A DNA stretch of 64,000 bases from Terriglobia bacterium (GCA_951813285.1 OX638355.1:3367136-3431135); one strand, 5' to 3'. Counted from the stretch's first letter, positions 17,834-26,800 are shown. Program-made: numbers and translations. The notes: a model not told the origin generated them from the letters alone.

Positions 17834-19657
17834 TCATTCAGCCGGGATGATGGGCAGAAGCAGGTGTGAGGGGTGCGCGGCCGAGTGATGGATGGTCTGT
17901 TGGGCCGGCCTGGTGGTTGCGCTGGTGCCGAACGCCTCGCCCGTATTGGGGTTGCGGTCGAACTGGGGAAAGTGGCTGCTGGTCACGTGCAAGCGGATGC
18001 GGTGTCCGGGCCGAAAGGCGTTGCTGGTATCGACCAGGTCGATTGTGAAGGTGTAGACCCGGTTTTCTTGAAGCGGCTGCGGGCGGTCGGGACCGTCGCG
18101 GTAGCGGGCCCGCAAGATTCCCTCTGCAACGTTGATGGCCTTGCCGTCGGGGAAGACGTCCACCAGCTTGGCCACGAAGTCGGTGTCGGGAGCGTCGGAA
18201 GAAGCAAATAACATCAGTTTGATGGGCCCGGTCACCTCCACTTCCTCGTCCAGGATATCGGAGGTGTAGACCAGCACGTCGCGGCGCTGCTCGACGGGGC
18301 GCTGGTCGACCGGTCCTGCCGGCGTCGGGGTCCCGCAGCAGTTGTTCCCGCCCAGGCTGGGAACAGGATTGTCGGGATCGTAGAGGTAGCGGTCGGCCGG
18401 GGAATCCGCCGGAGGAGTGTTCCAGCCCAGACGCCCGTCACCCCGTGAGCTATTGGCTTGGCCGTTGCTGCCAAGGTAGAGTTTTCGGTATCGAGTCCCG
18501 GGCAGCGGATACTCTTTTTCAAATCGCCATCGATTCCGGCCCATGACAAAGATCTTGACCGGGTTTTCCTGGTCCAGACCGGCTCTTCCTTGCAGCCAGT
18601 AGTCGAACCAGCGGAGCTGAACGGCCATGATGTCCACCGGGGCTTCGGGGCCGAAGTCCACCTCTCCCGTGGTGCGCGATGGCCCGTGCCCCCAGGGTCC
18701 CACAATCATCTGACTCTGCCGGCGGGCGACTTCCGAGCCTCCTCTCTCCTTCATTCCCACGTAACCGTCAACGGTGCCTTGGGTGAAGATGTCGAACCAC
18801 CCGCCGAAGGTGTGGACCGGGATGTTGATCTTGTCGAACCGCGCGGCCGCGTCGAGAGTCTTCCAGTAGTCGTCATAGTCGGGATGCTCTATCCAATCGT
18901 CGTAGAACTTGGCCCGCCGGCCCAACAGCCGCTGCATGTCCAGCAGCGGCAGGTGCCAGACCACGCGGTCGTAGCCGAGGTTCTCCGAGCCGCCTTCCCT
19001 CCGGTGCAGACCAGGATTCTGCCCGATGCGGGACTCCTGTCGGACCGCGCCCCAGCCAAAGTTGAAGGACAGCCGCCAGCCCCCGTTGAGCGTCACGAAG
19101 TCGTGATAAGGGCTGGTAGAGGCCACGTCGGGGAAGATGGTGACCAGATGCGGCGGCGCCTCCTTGGCTGCCTGCCACTGCACCAGTCCCAGGTAGGACT
19201 TGCCCTGCATGCCCACCTTGCCGTTGGACCAGGGTTGGCGGGCGGCCCACTCGATGGTGTCGTAACCGTCCTGGGCCTCGTGGCGGAACGGGTCCCAACT
19301 TCCCTCCGATTCGTATCTCCCCCGGACGTCCTGAATCACAAAAACGTAGCCCCTCTTGGAAAAGAAGGCCGGCTCCGGCCGAGCCTCGGCGCTGTAGGGA
19401 GTGCGGGCCACCAGCACCGGGTAGCGGCCCTCGGCCAGAGGGCGATAGACGTCCGCATAGAGAATGGTCCCATCGCGCATGGGCACGGGGACCCGGTTCT
19501 CCAGGCGGATGTCGTTGCGGGGCGGATCGGAGACGGGGAACCGCGGGTCCGATCCCAGGAGGGACCGGCCCAGCCAGAGAAAGACGCCGAGCCCGAGGAT
19601 CAGTCCAGACAGGAGGGCTCTCGTCTGGGGCCTCTCAAGGAATTTCCCTTTAGTCAT
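17834..19657 (-). CDS. CocE/NonD-family serine hydrolase (X-Pro dipeptidyl-peptidase type)
   Basis: A 607-residue protein; ATG 19657 has GGAG seven bases upstream and is followed by a signal anchor (LLSGLILGLGVFLWLGRSLL). The domain order is that of CocE/NonD hydrolases: RDGTILYADVYRP, the VQDVRGRYES segment, the nucleophile motif GMQGKSYLG, VGPWGHGP, then a C-terminal jelly-roll with GPIKLMLFASSDAPDTDFVA and RLHVTSSHFPQFDRNP. The family cleaves acyl esters, beta-lactam amides or X-Pro peptides. Extending the frame to 19864 would add 69 residues that run through hairpin repeat DNA, so the shorter start is preferred. Confidence 0.88.
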   Translation of the reverse strand: MTKGKFLERPQTRALLSGLILGLGVFLWLGRSLLGSDPRFPVSDPPRNDIRLENRVPVPMRDGTILYADVYRPLAEGRYPVLVARTPYSAEARPEPAFFSKRGYVFVIQDVRGRYESEGSWDPFRHEAQDGYDTIEWAARQPWSNGKVGMQGKSYLGLVQWQAAKEAPPHLVTIFPDVASTSPYHDFVTLNGGWRLSFNFGWGAVRQESRIGQNPGLHRREGGSENLGYDRVVWHLPLLDMQRLLGRRAKFYDDWIEHPDYDDYWKTLDAAARFDKINIPVHTFGGWFDIFTQGTVDGYVGMKERGGSEVARRQSQMIVGPWGHGPSRTTGEVDFGPEAPVDIMAVQLRWFDYWLQGRAGLDQENPVKIFVMGRNRWRFEKEYPLPGTRYRKLYLGSNGQANSSRGDGRLGWNTPPADSPADRYLYDPDNPVPSLGGNNCCGTPTPAGPVDQRPVEQRRDVLVYTSDILDEEVEVTGPIKLMLFASSDAPDTDFVAKLVDVFPDGKAINVAEGILRARYRDGPDRPQPLQENRVYTFTIDLVDTSNAFRPGHRIRLHVTSSHFPQFDRNPNTGEAFGTSATTRPAQQTIHHSAAHPSHLLLPIIPAE

Positions 19658-19766
19658 AGGTTTCTCCGGAGCCCATCGGCGACGGGGTTGAGTTGGAAGT
19701 ATCGGACAGGAGACCTCTGCCGAGCCCGTATTTCTTACCGGCGGGACGCGCTCCCGGAAAAGAGGA

Positions 19767-19843
19767 CTCCGGGCGCAAGCCCGGAGGTTCGAGTCGAGCC
19801 GCGCATGCGGCGGCGGCAGGTAGCCGTGGGCGCAAGCCCATGG
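19767..19843. repeat. Two GCAA-tetraloop hairpins in intergenic repeat DNA
   Basis: Two perfect or near-perfect stem-loops sit close together. CTCCGGGC-GCAA-GCCCGGAG at 19767-19786 has an 8-bp perfect stem; CCGTGGGC-GCAA-GCCCATGG at 19824-19843 has an 8-bp stem with one G-U pair. Between and after them the motif GAGCCGCG...GCGGC occurs twice (about 19797 and 19870). The arrangement is like palindromic dispersed elements and could be a structured transcript element in the leader of the CocE gene, which is read away from here. Confidence 0.5.
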
Positions 19844-19929
19844 AAAAGGACGCTGCTCCCCCAACCCCCGAGCCGCGTAGGCGGCGACAGCACGCGTTCC
19901 TGGTATTCGGTTTCAAGCAAGTGTCGCCC

Positions 19930-20069
19930 CCGCCCTGGTGTGCGGATCATTCGAGGGTGAAACAATCAGAAATTGATAATCCTTTCGGGACCTTGGTATC
20001 CCGTCGCGGTTAACCTCGACGCCTTAGTGGCCCTTTGCCGTTCTTCGTGTCCCTTCGTGGATAACTCTT
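19930..20069. repeat. Dispersed repeat family 1, copy 1
   Basis: This stretch matches 61941-62063 over most of its length, sharing CCCTGGTG.GCGGATCA, GATAATCC.TTCG, ATCCCGTCGCGGTTAACCT and GTCCCTTCGTGGATAACTC. Copy 1 has about 17 extra bases (near 20030-20046) before the terminal block. The last block is also found alone at 53948-53968. It does not encode protein and has no obvious terminal inverted repeats. Confidence 0.7.
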
Positions 20070-20106
20070 TTCCGGTCGCGGACACCCCTCAGTTGTTTCA
20101 GGCTCG

Positions 20107-21819
20107 TCAGTACTCGATGGGCTGGCGCTCGAAGTGGCGGTGCAATCGGTACTCGATGAAGCAGTCCACGTCATAGAGCGACAGCTTCAGGGAGATACCC
20201 GGATCTCTCTTCAGCAGTGCCACTTTCACCCGGTTTTTACCCTGTTTGGGGAACTGGTCCGGCCCCAGATAGTAGTCGAAGGCGTAGCCGTAGGGTCCCA
20301 CGGCGCCCCCGCGGATGAGCCGGTAGGTCATGTCCACCTTCTGCAGGATGGAGTCGGGCAACTCCTTGCCGTTCAGCTCGATGCGCACCTGGTCGTAGTG
20401 GGGCTGGTAGTTGGCGAACCGCACCCGCAACTTCACCGACTTGACCCGACCCAGAGCCTGCCAGCGGGCCAGGTCGTCGGCAACCTTGAAAGAAACCCGG
20501 GTCTCCTCTCCCTGGAGCAGTTCCTTGGGAAGGGGGGTGGAACGTCCCGGCCACCAGGCCATCGAGGCCGTACTGCGCGGGGTCGAGCGAACGTGGTAGT
20601 GCTTGTCGGCCGTGGCCAAAAGCTCCGGATGCCCCAACAGGCGCAGCGTGTCGTATTCCTGGGCCGTCCAGGGCCATCCGTTGGGGGTCCAGTGGTGGTC
20701 GCCGATACCGAAACCGTCGGCGCCCTGGGCATAGGTGTTGGCGGCGGCCGCCCAGATCATGGTGGGAGTGGAGTAGCGCGCCAACTGCCTTCCCAGGGTG
20801 TTGTGGAAGGCATAGAGCACCCGGCAGCCGGTGCCTCGGGTCAACTCGACCAGGGGCTTGAGGTCCAGGTCCTGGTCCATGGCCTCGTCCTCGCCATGGC
20901 TGCTGACGCAGAAAAGACCGTCTACCAGCTTTTCCGAGACCCATCCGGGAACTTCGTATCCCATGGACTTCCAGGAATCGGGGTGGGCCGGTACCCGGGC
21001 GTAAATGCGCTTGCGACGCCCCTGGGCCTCTTGGGCATTGTCGGCCACCCGGCGCAGGTCTCTGATCCATTGGGTCATGATGGGGGCCAGCTGGCCGGCC
21101 TGGTCGAAGCGGCAGAAGGGCGGATTGGAAGTCAGGTTGAGCTCGATGCCGTCGGTCTCATAGCGGGAAAGCAGTTCCTCGAAAACCCGGAACCGTTCCT
21201 GTCGAACCTCGGCGTGCATGAAGCTGAATCGGCTGGTGGGCATGCCCTCGGCACGCGGGTCGGTGTCGGGACCCACATGAAACTGGGGATTGTCCAGGGC
21301 AAAGGCCGACCAGCGTCCCAGGCCTTCCTGCTCCGCCCGTGTGCCCCCGTGAAGGCTCACCCAGGCGCTGGCCAGCATCAGGATGCCGGTCTCGTGACAG
21401 CGGTCACAGAGGATTTTCATGGGGTCGAGTCCATCGTCGACCATCTGGCGAAGGATCCTGCCCGCCCGGTACCAGACGTAGTGGGTCCATTTCTTGACCA
21501 CGGTGCCCCACATTTCCGCCACCTTGCTGTCGTAGAGCATGGTGCCGCCCTCGACTCCGGCGAAATAGACCAGGGTGTCCACCCCGCTGGATGCCATCTG
21601 GTCCACCGTGTAGGCATGAGGCTCCGGGGTAAAGGGAGGTTCCATCTGGTAGAGGCCTCCGGCATGGCGCCCGTCGTCGAACAGGAAGACCTTGGGTTCG
21701 CGGTCGGAGGCCGGCTCATGCTTGCTGTGGTGTTCGGCGGAGGATGCCGCCGCCAGAGGCACGACCAGCGTGCCTGGCGCCAGGCTCCCCATGGTTTGCA
21801 GGAAGTGTCTACGTTTCAT
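20107..21819 (-). CDS. Tat-exported glycosyl-hydrolase-like protein, paralogue of the 15.3-kb lipoprotein
   Basis: A 570-residue protein from ATG 21819 with a twin-arginine-type signal (MKRRHFLQTMGSLAPGTLVV). The central region resembles the GHL10-like barrel: DGIELNLTSNPPFCRFDQAG, RIYARVPAHPDSWKSMGYEV, and ARYSTPTMIWAAAANTYAQG. The C-terminal sandwich contains VKLRVRFANYQPHYDQVRIE followed by LNGKELPDSILQ, the counterpart of a domain in the gene at 15293-16909. Function is presumably in breakdown of a complex carbohydrate, but the substrate is unknown. It lies 120 bases downstream of the FG-GAP gene, in the same direction. Confidence 0.7.
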   Translation of the reverse strand: MKRRHFLQTMGSLAPGTLVVPLAAASSAEHHSKHEPASDREPKVFLFDDGRHAGGLYQMEPPFTPEPHAYTVDQMASSGVDTLVYFAGVEGGTMLYDSKVAEMWGTVVKKWTHYVWYRAGRILRQMVDDGLDPMKILCDRCHETGILMLASAWVSLHGGTRAEQEGLGRWSAFALDNPQFHVGPDTDPRAEGMPTSRFSFMHAEVRQERFRVFEELLSRYETDGIELNLTSNPPFCRFDQAGQLAPIMTQWIRDLRRVADNAQEAQGRRKRIYARVPAHPDSWKSMGYEVPGWVSEKLVDGLFCVSSHGEDEAMDQDLDLKPLVELTRGTGCRVLYAFHNTLGRQLARYSTPTMIWAAAANTYAQGADGFGIGDHHWTPNGWPWTAQEYDTLRLLGHPELLATADKHYHVRSTPRSTASMAWWPGRSTPLPKELLQGEETRVSFKVADDLARWQALGRVKSVKLRVRFANYQPHYDQVRIELNGKELPDSILQKVDMTYRLIRGGAVGPYGYAFDYYLGPDQFPKQGKNRVKVALLKRDPGISLKLSLYDVDCFIEYRLHRHFERQPIEY

Positions 21820-21938
21820 TTTGGTGTTCTTTCCCCTTTCCCGGCATGGTTCGCAATCCCTGCTGACGTCCCCGGGCCGGGCTCGCTCCGGTCAGGCTTC
21901 AACACGGTATCAGGCGCCGTTCCGGGCCGGAAGTGGAA

Positions 21939-24836
21939 TCAACGGGCGCACTGGATGGCGATCTCGGTCAGGATGGCCGAGTTGCCGCCGTCGGGGGAGG
22001 TGAATACCGCCCGGTACTGCAGCCAACCGTGATTCTTGGCCAGGCCCGAGAGGGCGGCCCCGGATTGCTCGTAAAATGAATTTTCTCCCGAAGGACCCTT
22101 CCAGGCAGCATTACCGAGTCCCACTTCAGTGCTTGCGGAACGGACCTGAAACTTGACCCCGGTGCCCCAACGGGTTTCCGCCTTCCAGTGCAGGGCCGCA
22201 AAGGCGGCTCCCGCGGGAGCCTGCACCGGCGCCGAGGTGTAGTCCCACTCATAGCGGCGATCGTAAACGCTGCCCGCATCCACCATGGCGTCCAGGTGCA
22301 CCCCGACCGTGGGAATATGGTGCCTCCTCCGGCTGGAGAACCCCTCGGGACCGCCCCAGTAGATATTGGTGCCGGCGGCATGGTCGAAGTGTTTCTGGTG
22401 GTTGGAGACCACCAGGTCCACCCAGCCGTCGCGGTTGAGGTCCAGCGAGTCGATGGCCGAGGAGGAATGGGCTTCCAGCAGCGTCCGGCGCTTCTCGCTG
22501 AAGTCCCGTCCGGCGCCTCCCCAGTAGATGAATGCCGGCAGTTCTCGGGTCGTGTCGGAGCGGTAGTTGGTGGTGGCGATGTCCAGGTGGCCGTCCCGGT
22601 TGAAGTCGGCCACGGTGGCGTCCAGGGTGGTAAACCCTTCCACGCCGGTTGTGGCGTCCTCGGAATAGCCCTGAGGGCTGCCCCAGTAAATCAGGGTGTC
22701 GACGTGGACCGTATGCTCCTCTTGGGAGAAGCCGCTGGCGAAGATCAGGTCCAGCCAGCCGTCGTTGTCCAGGTCGGCAGGAACCGCATGGGGGGTGCCG
22801 TTGGCCTTGATGGGCAGCACGTTGTCGGGGCGGTATCCCTCGGAGCTCCCCCAGAAGATCTCGGAAGTTCCTGTTCCCGCCTCGGGAAAGATGAGATCCA
22901 GGAAGCCGTCCTTGTTCAGGTCGGCAATGGCCGTGCTCTCGATGGCCGGCCCATCCAGATCCCAGCGACTGACTTCGGGGTCCTGGAAGCGGCCAGCGGT
23001 CCCCCAGACAATGGCCCCCCTTGCCGTTTCTCCCGGATTCGCCGTCATGGCTACCAGGATGTCGAGGAAGCCGTCCCGATTCAGATCGGCCACGCTGGTG
23101 GCGATGGGCTTGGTGAGGGGCAGCGTGGTTTCTTCCTTGAAGCCATCTGAAGAACCCCAAAGAACCACGCTGGTGTTGTCTCGATTGACGACCAGGTCGG
23201 GATAGTCGTCGTCGTCCAGGTCGGCGATGCTGTACTCCATGTTGGCCCCCGGCTCGATCAGGGTGCTGGCGGCGCTGGAGTAGTAGTGGTCGGGGCGCCC
23301 CCAGAAGATGGCCGTGGGCAGCACGCCGGTGCCGCTGTGGTGCGAGACCAGCAGAATATCGGGATGGTCGTCCCGGTTGAAGTCGGCCACGCCGCTGCTG
23401 ATGGTGCCGAAGCCGGTGAACTCCATCCGCCGGTGGGATGCAAAGCCGTCCGACCGTCCCCAATAGATGTAGCTGGGCACATCGCTGCTGTCGGGGCCTC
23501 GAGAGTTGCCGAACAGGAGATCCAGGACGCCGTCTCCATTGAGATCGGCGGCTTGAACGGTGGCGGCTCCCTGGGTGGGCAGATCGGTGCGCCGTTTCGG
23601 GTCAAACCCGTCCGGGGTCGCCCAGTAGACGGTCGAGTCCACAAGGGGATCGGCCCGCCCCCCGGAGTTGGCCAGGACCAGGTCGACCCGCCCGTCCCCG
23701 TTCAAATCGGCGGCCTCCAGGCCCAGACAGTCGTTGGCCGGCAGCGTCAGGGTTGATTCCGGAGACAGGCCGCTTGTCGAGCCGTAAAAGACAATGGCTT
23801 TTTCGGAGCCGGCCACCACCAGGTCGGAGACTTGGTCGGGATTGATGCGGGACGCTAGCAGCGTCTTCATCCCCTGGCGGGAGCCTTCCCAGCCACGAGG
23901 CCTCTCGCCCACCTGCAGGTCGGCGCTGCTCAGCACTTGTCGGCGGTGTTTGCCGAACCCTCCCTTGCCGTCTCCCCAATAGAGATAGAGGCTCTGTTCC
24001 TGGCTGTTGTGGTTCAGGAAGGCCAGGTCGGCGTGTCCGTCGCCGTTGAAATCGGCCGAGGCCACGTCGGTGGCGCTGATGGTGGGAAGGGAAGTGCGGC
24101 GCGCGGTGCTGAACCCGTTCAGGTTGCCCCAGTAGATGTAAGATTCCAGGTGCTGCCGAAAGCCGCTGGTCTCTCCCCTCTCGCTGCCGTGGTTGGCCAG
24201 CACGACATCGGGAAGCCCGTCGCCGTTGAGGTCCTCCACCGCCAGGCCGCCGGCAAGAAGGGCGGGCAAGTCGGTGCGATTTTCGGGGCGAAACCCGTCC
24301 GCGTCGCCCCAATAGATGTAGGCGGGCTGGTCGGTGCGATAGTTGTGCTGGAAGTTGCAGATGACGATGTCCAGGTGTCCGTCCAGGTTGAGATCGGCGA
24401 TCTTGCTGCGGCCTCCCCCCGAGGTCGGCAACCGGGTCACCCGCTTGCTGGCGGCCATCAGTGTCTTGAACAGGGAAAAGGGAGCCCGGATTTGCCACAT
24501 GTCTGGCAGCAGAGAGGCGTAGCCATCCTTGCCGCCCCAGTAGATCAAGGTGTCCGGTGTATAGACAGAGTTGTGATCCTGGGTAAATACCAGGTCCAGT
24601 TCGCCGTCCAGGTTCAGGTCCCATCGGTTGATGGTCTGTATCCTCCCCTTGGAGGATACATAGAGGTTGGCGCCGCTGTTGCCGGGCTGTCCGGATTGCA
24701 GGGACGCAAAACCGGTGTGCCGGATCCAGAGGGAGTCATTGGCTTCCATCAGGGCCGAGGCAAAAACGGCAAGACCGGCAAGGGCTGCCAGGCAAGCCAG
24801 GCAGCAAGTGAACAAGCGGGGCCTGACAAGTTTCAC
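21939..24836 (-). CDS. Secreted FG-GAP/VCBS repeat beta-propeller protein
   Basis: I start it at GTG 24836, with AGGAG eight bases upstream and a signal peptide directly after (PRLFTCCLACLAALAGLAVF); 965 residues result. The body is built of more than ten repeats of about 60 residues, each with a calcium-type DxNxDG loop, such as DLNLDGHLDIVICN, DFNRDGHLDIATTN and DLDNDGWLDLIFAS, alternating with IYWG blocks. This is the integrin-like FG-GAP fold, forming one or more seven-bladed propellers. A C-terminal sandwich follows (about 860-965). Such proteins are extracellular and bind carbohydrate or protein; the enzymatic role, if any, is unseen. Confidence 0.85.
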   Translation of the reverse strand: MKLVRPRLFTCCLACLAALAGLAVFASALMEANDSLWIRHTGFASLQSGQPGNSGANLYVSSKGRIQTINRWDLNLDGELDLVFTQDHNSVYTPDTLIYWGGKDGYASLLPDMWQIRAPFSLFKTLMAASKRVTRLPTSGGGRSKIADLNLDGHLDIVICNFQHNYRTDQPAYIYWGDADGFRPENRTDLPALLAGGLAVEDLNGDGLPDVVLANHGSERGETSGFRQHLESYIYWGNLNGFSTARRTSLPTISATDVASADFNGDGHADLAFLNHNSQEQSLYLYWGDGKGGFGKHRRQVLSSADLQVGERPRGWEGSRQGMKTLLASRINPDQVSDLVVAGSEKAIVFYGSTSGLSPESTLTLPANDCLGLEAADLNGDGRVDLVLANSGGRADPLVDSTVYWATPDGFDPKRRTDLPTQGAATVQAADLNGDGVLDLLFGNSRGPDSSDVPSYIYWGRSDGFASHRRMEFTGFGTISSGVADFNRDDHPDILLVSHHSGTGVLPTAIFWGRPDHYYSSAASTLIEPGANMEYSIADLDDDDYPDLVVNRDNTSVVLWGSSDGFKEETTLPLTKPIATSVADLNRDGFLDILVAMTANPGETARGAIVWGTAGRFQDPEVSRWDLDGPAIESTAIADLNKDGFLDLIFPEAGTGTSEIFWGSSEGYRPDNVLPIKANGTPHAVPADLDNDGWLDLIFASGFSQEEHTVHVDTLIYWGSPQGYSEDATTGVEGFTTLDATVADFNRDGHLDIATTNYRSDTTRELPAFIYWGGAGRDFSEKRRTLLEAHSSSAIDSLDLNRDGWVDLVVSNHQKHFDHAAGTNIYWGGPEGFSSRRRHHIPTVGVHLDAMVDAGSVYDRRYEWDYTSAPVQAPAGAAFAALHWKAETRWGTGVKFQVRSASTEVGLGNAAWKGPSGENSFYEQSGAALSGLAKNHGWLQYRAVFTSPDGGNSAILTEIAIQCAR

Positions 24837-25029
24837 GAAGCATCTCCTAAGAGTGGGTTCCCGGAAATCCGACGGACTGAGAGGGGCTGAGGTATCCAGA
24901 TTGGCCGAGTAGGATATCATAGATCGCCGCTGCGAGGCGGACGGGGGATCGAGGGATTTCCGATTTTGGATTTGGGGGAGCAGGAACGATACGTACTGCA
25001 GTTCCAGAAACTCGCAACTTCAAAATAGG

Positions 25030-26001
25030 TTGAATGGGGATTTGTCTTTGCCAATCAACAATCAACAATCAACAATCATCAATCAGAAGACCTGCTACTC
25101 CCTGCACGGCATTGTTCCCATTATCAACACGCCATTCGACGAGCGCCTCGAGCTCGATTTTTCCTCGCTGGAGCGGTTGCTGGAGCAATCGATTGCCGAC
25201 GGAATCGTGGGCTGCATCGTTCCAGCCGTGGCCAGCGAGGTCGACAAGCTCTCGGAGTATGAGCGCCGAGAGTTGGTTGAACGCGTGGTGGCCATCGCCG
25301 ATGGACGCATCCAGGTCGTCGCCGGAGCCAGTTCGGAAAACCTGGACGAAGCCTTCGAATTGGCGAAGCATGGGGTCGGAGCCGGTGCGGACGGGATCCT
25401 CTGCCGGGTGCCCAATCGTCTGGAGGGCGACCGGGAAGCCATCGTCAGCTTCTTCACCCGGCTGTCGGAAGCGGGAATGGAGATGCTGATGATTCAGGAC
25501 CTTTCCTGGGGTGGGTACGGCGTCAGCCTCGAAGTCATCCTGGAGATGTTCGAGAAGATCCCGGCCTTTCGCTGCATCAAGATCGAAACCGTCCCGGCCG
25601 GACTCAAATCCACCCGCGTGTTGGAAGCCACCGAAGGCAGGCTGAACGTCTCCAGCGGCTGGTCCCTTCCGGAAATGATCGAGGCCCTGGATCGTGGCAT
25701 CCACGGCTTCAACACCACCGCCATCAACAAGCCCTTCGTTCACATCTACCGCCTCCACCGGGAGGGACGCAGGGCCGAAGCCATGGCGCTGTTCGATCGC
25801 ATTCTCCCCTACCTGGCCTTTGTCCACCAGCATATCGACATATCCATCCACTTCCTGAAGCGCTACTGCGAGCGGCGAGGCCTATTCTCCACCCACAAGG
25901 TGCGCGAACCCATTCTGCCCTACGACGCCTACCACCAACGCTGCGGCCGGGAACTCATCGAACGGGTCGTGGCCATTGAAGATGGACTGGAAGATTGGTG
26001 A
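25030..26001 (+). CDS. Dihydrodipicolinate synthase/N-acetylneuraminate lyase family aldolase
   Basis: The DapA-type barrel begins at about residue 25 (LHGIVPIINTPFDERLELDF) and contains a Schiff-base-type Lys in FRCIKIETVPAG (residue 184 from the first TTG). Family members cleave or form 2-oxo acids by aldol reaction (dapA, nanA, kdgD, 2-keto-3-deoxy sugar acid lyases); which one is not clear, but an isolated catabolic context argues against lysine synthesis. The usual N terminus is replaced or preceded by a low-complexity run of ATCAACA units (25055-25085), so TTG 25030 is only the best available start. No Met lies between it and the core. Confidence 0.75.
   Translation: MNGDLSLPINNQQSTIINQKTCYSLHGIVPIINTPFDERLELDFSSLERLLEQSIADGIVGCIVPAVASEVDKLSEYERRELVERVVAIADGRIQVVAGASSENLDEAFELAKHGVGAGADGILCRVPNRLEGDREAIVSFFTRLSEAGMEMLMIQDLSWGGYGVSLEVILEMFEKIPAFRCIKIETVPAGLKSTRVLEATEGRLNVSSGWSLPEMIEALDRGIHGFNTTAINKPFVHIYRLHREGRRAEAMALFDRILPYLAFVHQHIDISIHFLKRYCERRGLFSTHKVREPILPYDAYHQRCGRELIERVVAIEDGLEDW
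25055..25085 (+). repeat. Tandem AATCAAC microsatellite at the 5' end of the DapA-family gene
   Basis: The run reads CAATCAACAATCAACAATC and continues with a shorter variant, giving four imperfect 7-base units. It is translated as NQQSTIINQ-type sequence in the gene's frame, immediately before the conserved barrel. Seven-base units shift the frame when copy number changes, so it could act as a length-variable switch, though no start codon other than TTG is seen upstream. Confidence 0.55.
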
Positions 26002-26248
26002 TTGTCCGCCGAGGAACCGAAGGGGTAATGACGGAGTTATCCGCTAAGGGGCGGAGGAAAGGCGTATTCACTGCGCTGATCGCAAACGCCCCATCGTTCG
26101 ACGAGCAAGACTGCAAGGGTAGATGGCGGAGGCTTTTCCTCATTTCTGTTATCTGGAGTTGGAACCGGTAATTGACAGAGACCGGAAACGGTCATTAAGC
26201 TGCTTTTAGTAAACCGCTGATCACTTCAATTTGGTTCGGAGGTTGGGA

Positions 26249-26464
26249 ATGCCACGAGACACTTACAAATACCACTTCAAGAAAGGAAACAGGATTGTTC
26301 ACACGGGAATCACCAATGATCTTGATAGGCGCGAACAAGAGCATAAGCAGACGTATGGAACCAGCGGACATATCAAGCAAGTGGGTCACGCCGCAACGCG
26401 TGATGCTGCCCTGAAATGGGAAGGCGAGCAAGCAGAACGGGGCAAGCCCACCAGGCGAGGTTGA
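26249..26464 (+). CDS. Small GIY-YIG-like nuclease domain protein
   Basis: A 71-residue protein whose start ATG 26249 follows GGAGG. It contains YHFKKGNRIVHTGITNDLDR and REQEHKQTYG, which match the start and the Arg-containing helix of GIY-YIG domains (nuclease fold found in UvrC and homing endonucleases). The final catalytic Glu may be E55 in the LKWEGEQAER segment. It is shorter than the usual ~90-residue domain, so it may be a minimal or decayed copy. It is the first gene of the accessory region. Confidence 0.6.
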   Translation: MPRDTYKYHFKKGNRIVHTGITNDLDRREQEHKQTYGTSGHIKQVGHAATRDAALKWEGEQAERGKPTRRG

Positions 26465-26469
26465 CTGTG

Positions 26470-26607
26470 ATGGACGTTACCCTTCAACTGCAGATCATCT
26501 CCATACTCATGGTTATTATCGGAGCTCTTGATTTCTGTTGTCTGGCGGCGGGAACGCGCAATTGGCCACAGATGACAATGTTATTCGCCTGGGATGAGCC
26601 AGCGTGA
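26470..26607 (+). CDS. Possible 45-residue membrane peptide
   Basis: From ATG 26470 the frame encodes a single hydrophobic helix (LQIISILMVIIGALDFCCLA) with a short tail. It starts 6 bases after the GIY-YIG-like gene and overlaps the HicB-like gene by 14 bases. The helix is convincing but there is no homology I recognise and no clear ribosome binding site, so it could be chance. Confidence 0.25.
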   Translation: MDVTLQLQIISILMVIIGALDFCCLAAGTRNWPQMTMLFAWDEPA

Positions 26608-26800
26608 GGAGATCCTTTTGAAATACAATATTGCCATTCACCAATCTGACGATGGCTACAGCGTGTCGGCACCTGGCTTGCCTGGTTGTTGGTCCCAGGG
26701 AAAAACGGAGGCAGAGGCCCTCGCAAATATTGAAGCCGCCATTCGAGAATACCTCGGCGTCGTACAAGACCTGTTGCAAGATGTCGAAGTCCGACGATAG
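26594..26800 (+). CDS. HicB-family antitoxin without adjacent HicA
   Basis: A 68-residue protein with the HicB/UPF0150 core: YNIAIHQSDDGYSVSAPGLP, GCWSQGKTEAEALANIEAAI and REYL. HicB proteins bind HicA mRNA interferases. No separate HicA is encoded next to it; the flanking genes are a membrane peptide candidate and a broken DUF2442 copy. It may be an orphan antitoxin, or may act with the DUF2442 unit. ATG 26594 is the only plausible start. Confidence 0.75.
   Translation: MSQREEILLKYNIAIHQSDDGYSVSAPGLPGCWSQGKTEAEALANIEAAIREYLGVVQDLLQDVEVRR

Larger units (their letters stand above)
19658..20106. other. Intergenic region filled with repeats
   Basis: No convincing gene is present in these 449 bases between the start of the CocE-family gene and the end of the next minus-strand gene. 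The left part carries the two GCAA hairpins; the right part (19930-20069) is one copy of a dispersed repeat also found at 61941-62063. Apparent open frames here read through the hairpins and have no recognisable protein features. Confidence 0.6.

Noticed and set aside
18458-19960. 500-residue plus-strand frame
   Set aside because: Antisense to the CocE-family hydrolase; GC-rich DNA produces such long open shadows.
20134-22032. 632-residue plus-strand frame
   Set aside because: Antisense to the Tat-exported glycosyl-hydrolase-like gene, which has a signal and domain structure.
25055-25085. Possible CRISPR start (repeated ATCAACA)
   Set aside because: Units are 7 bases and contiguous, with no spacers and no cas genes.
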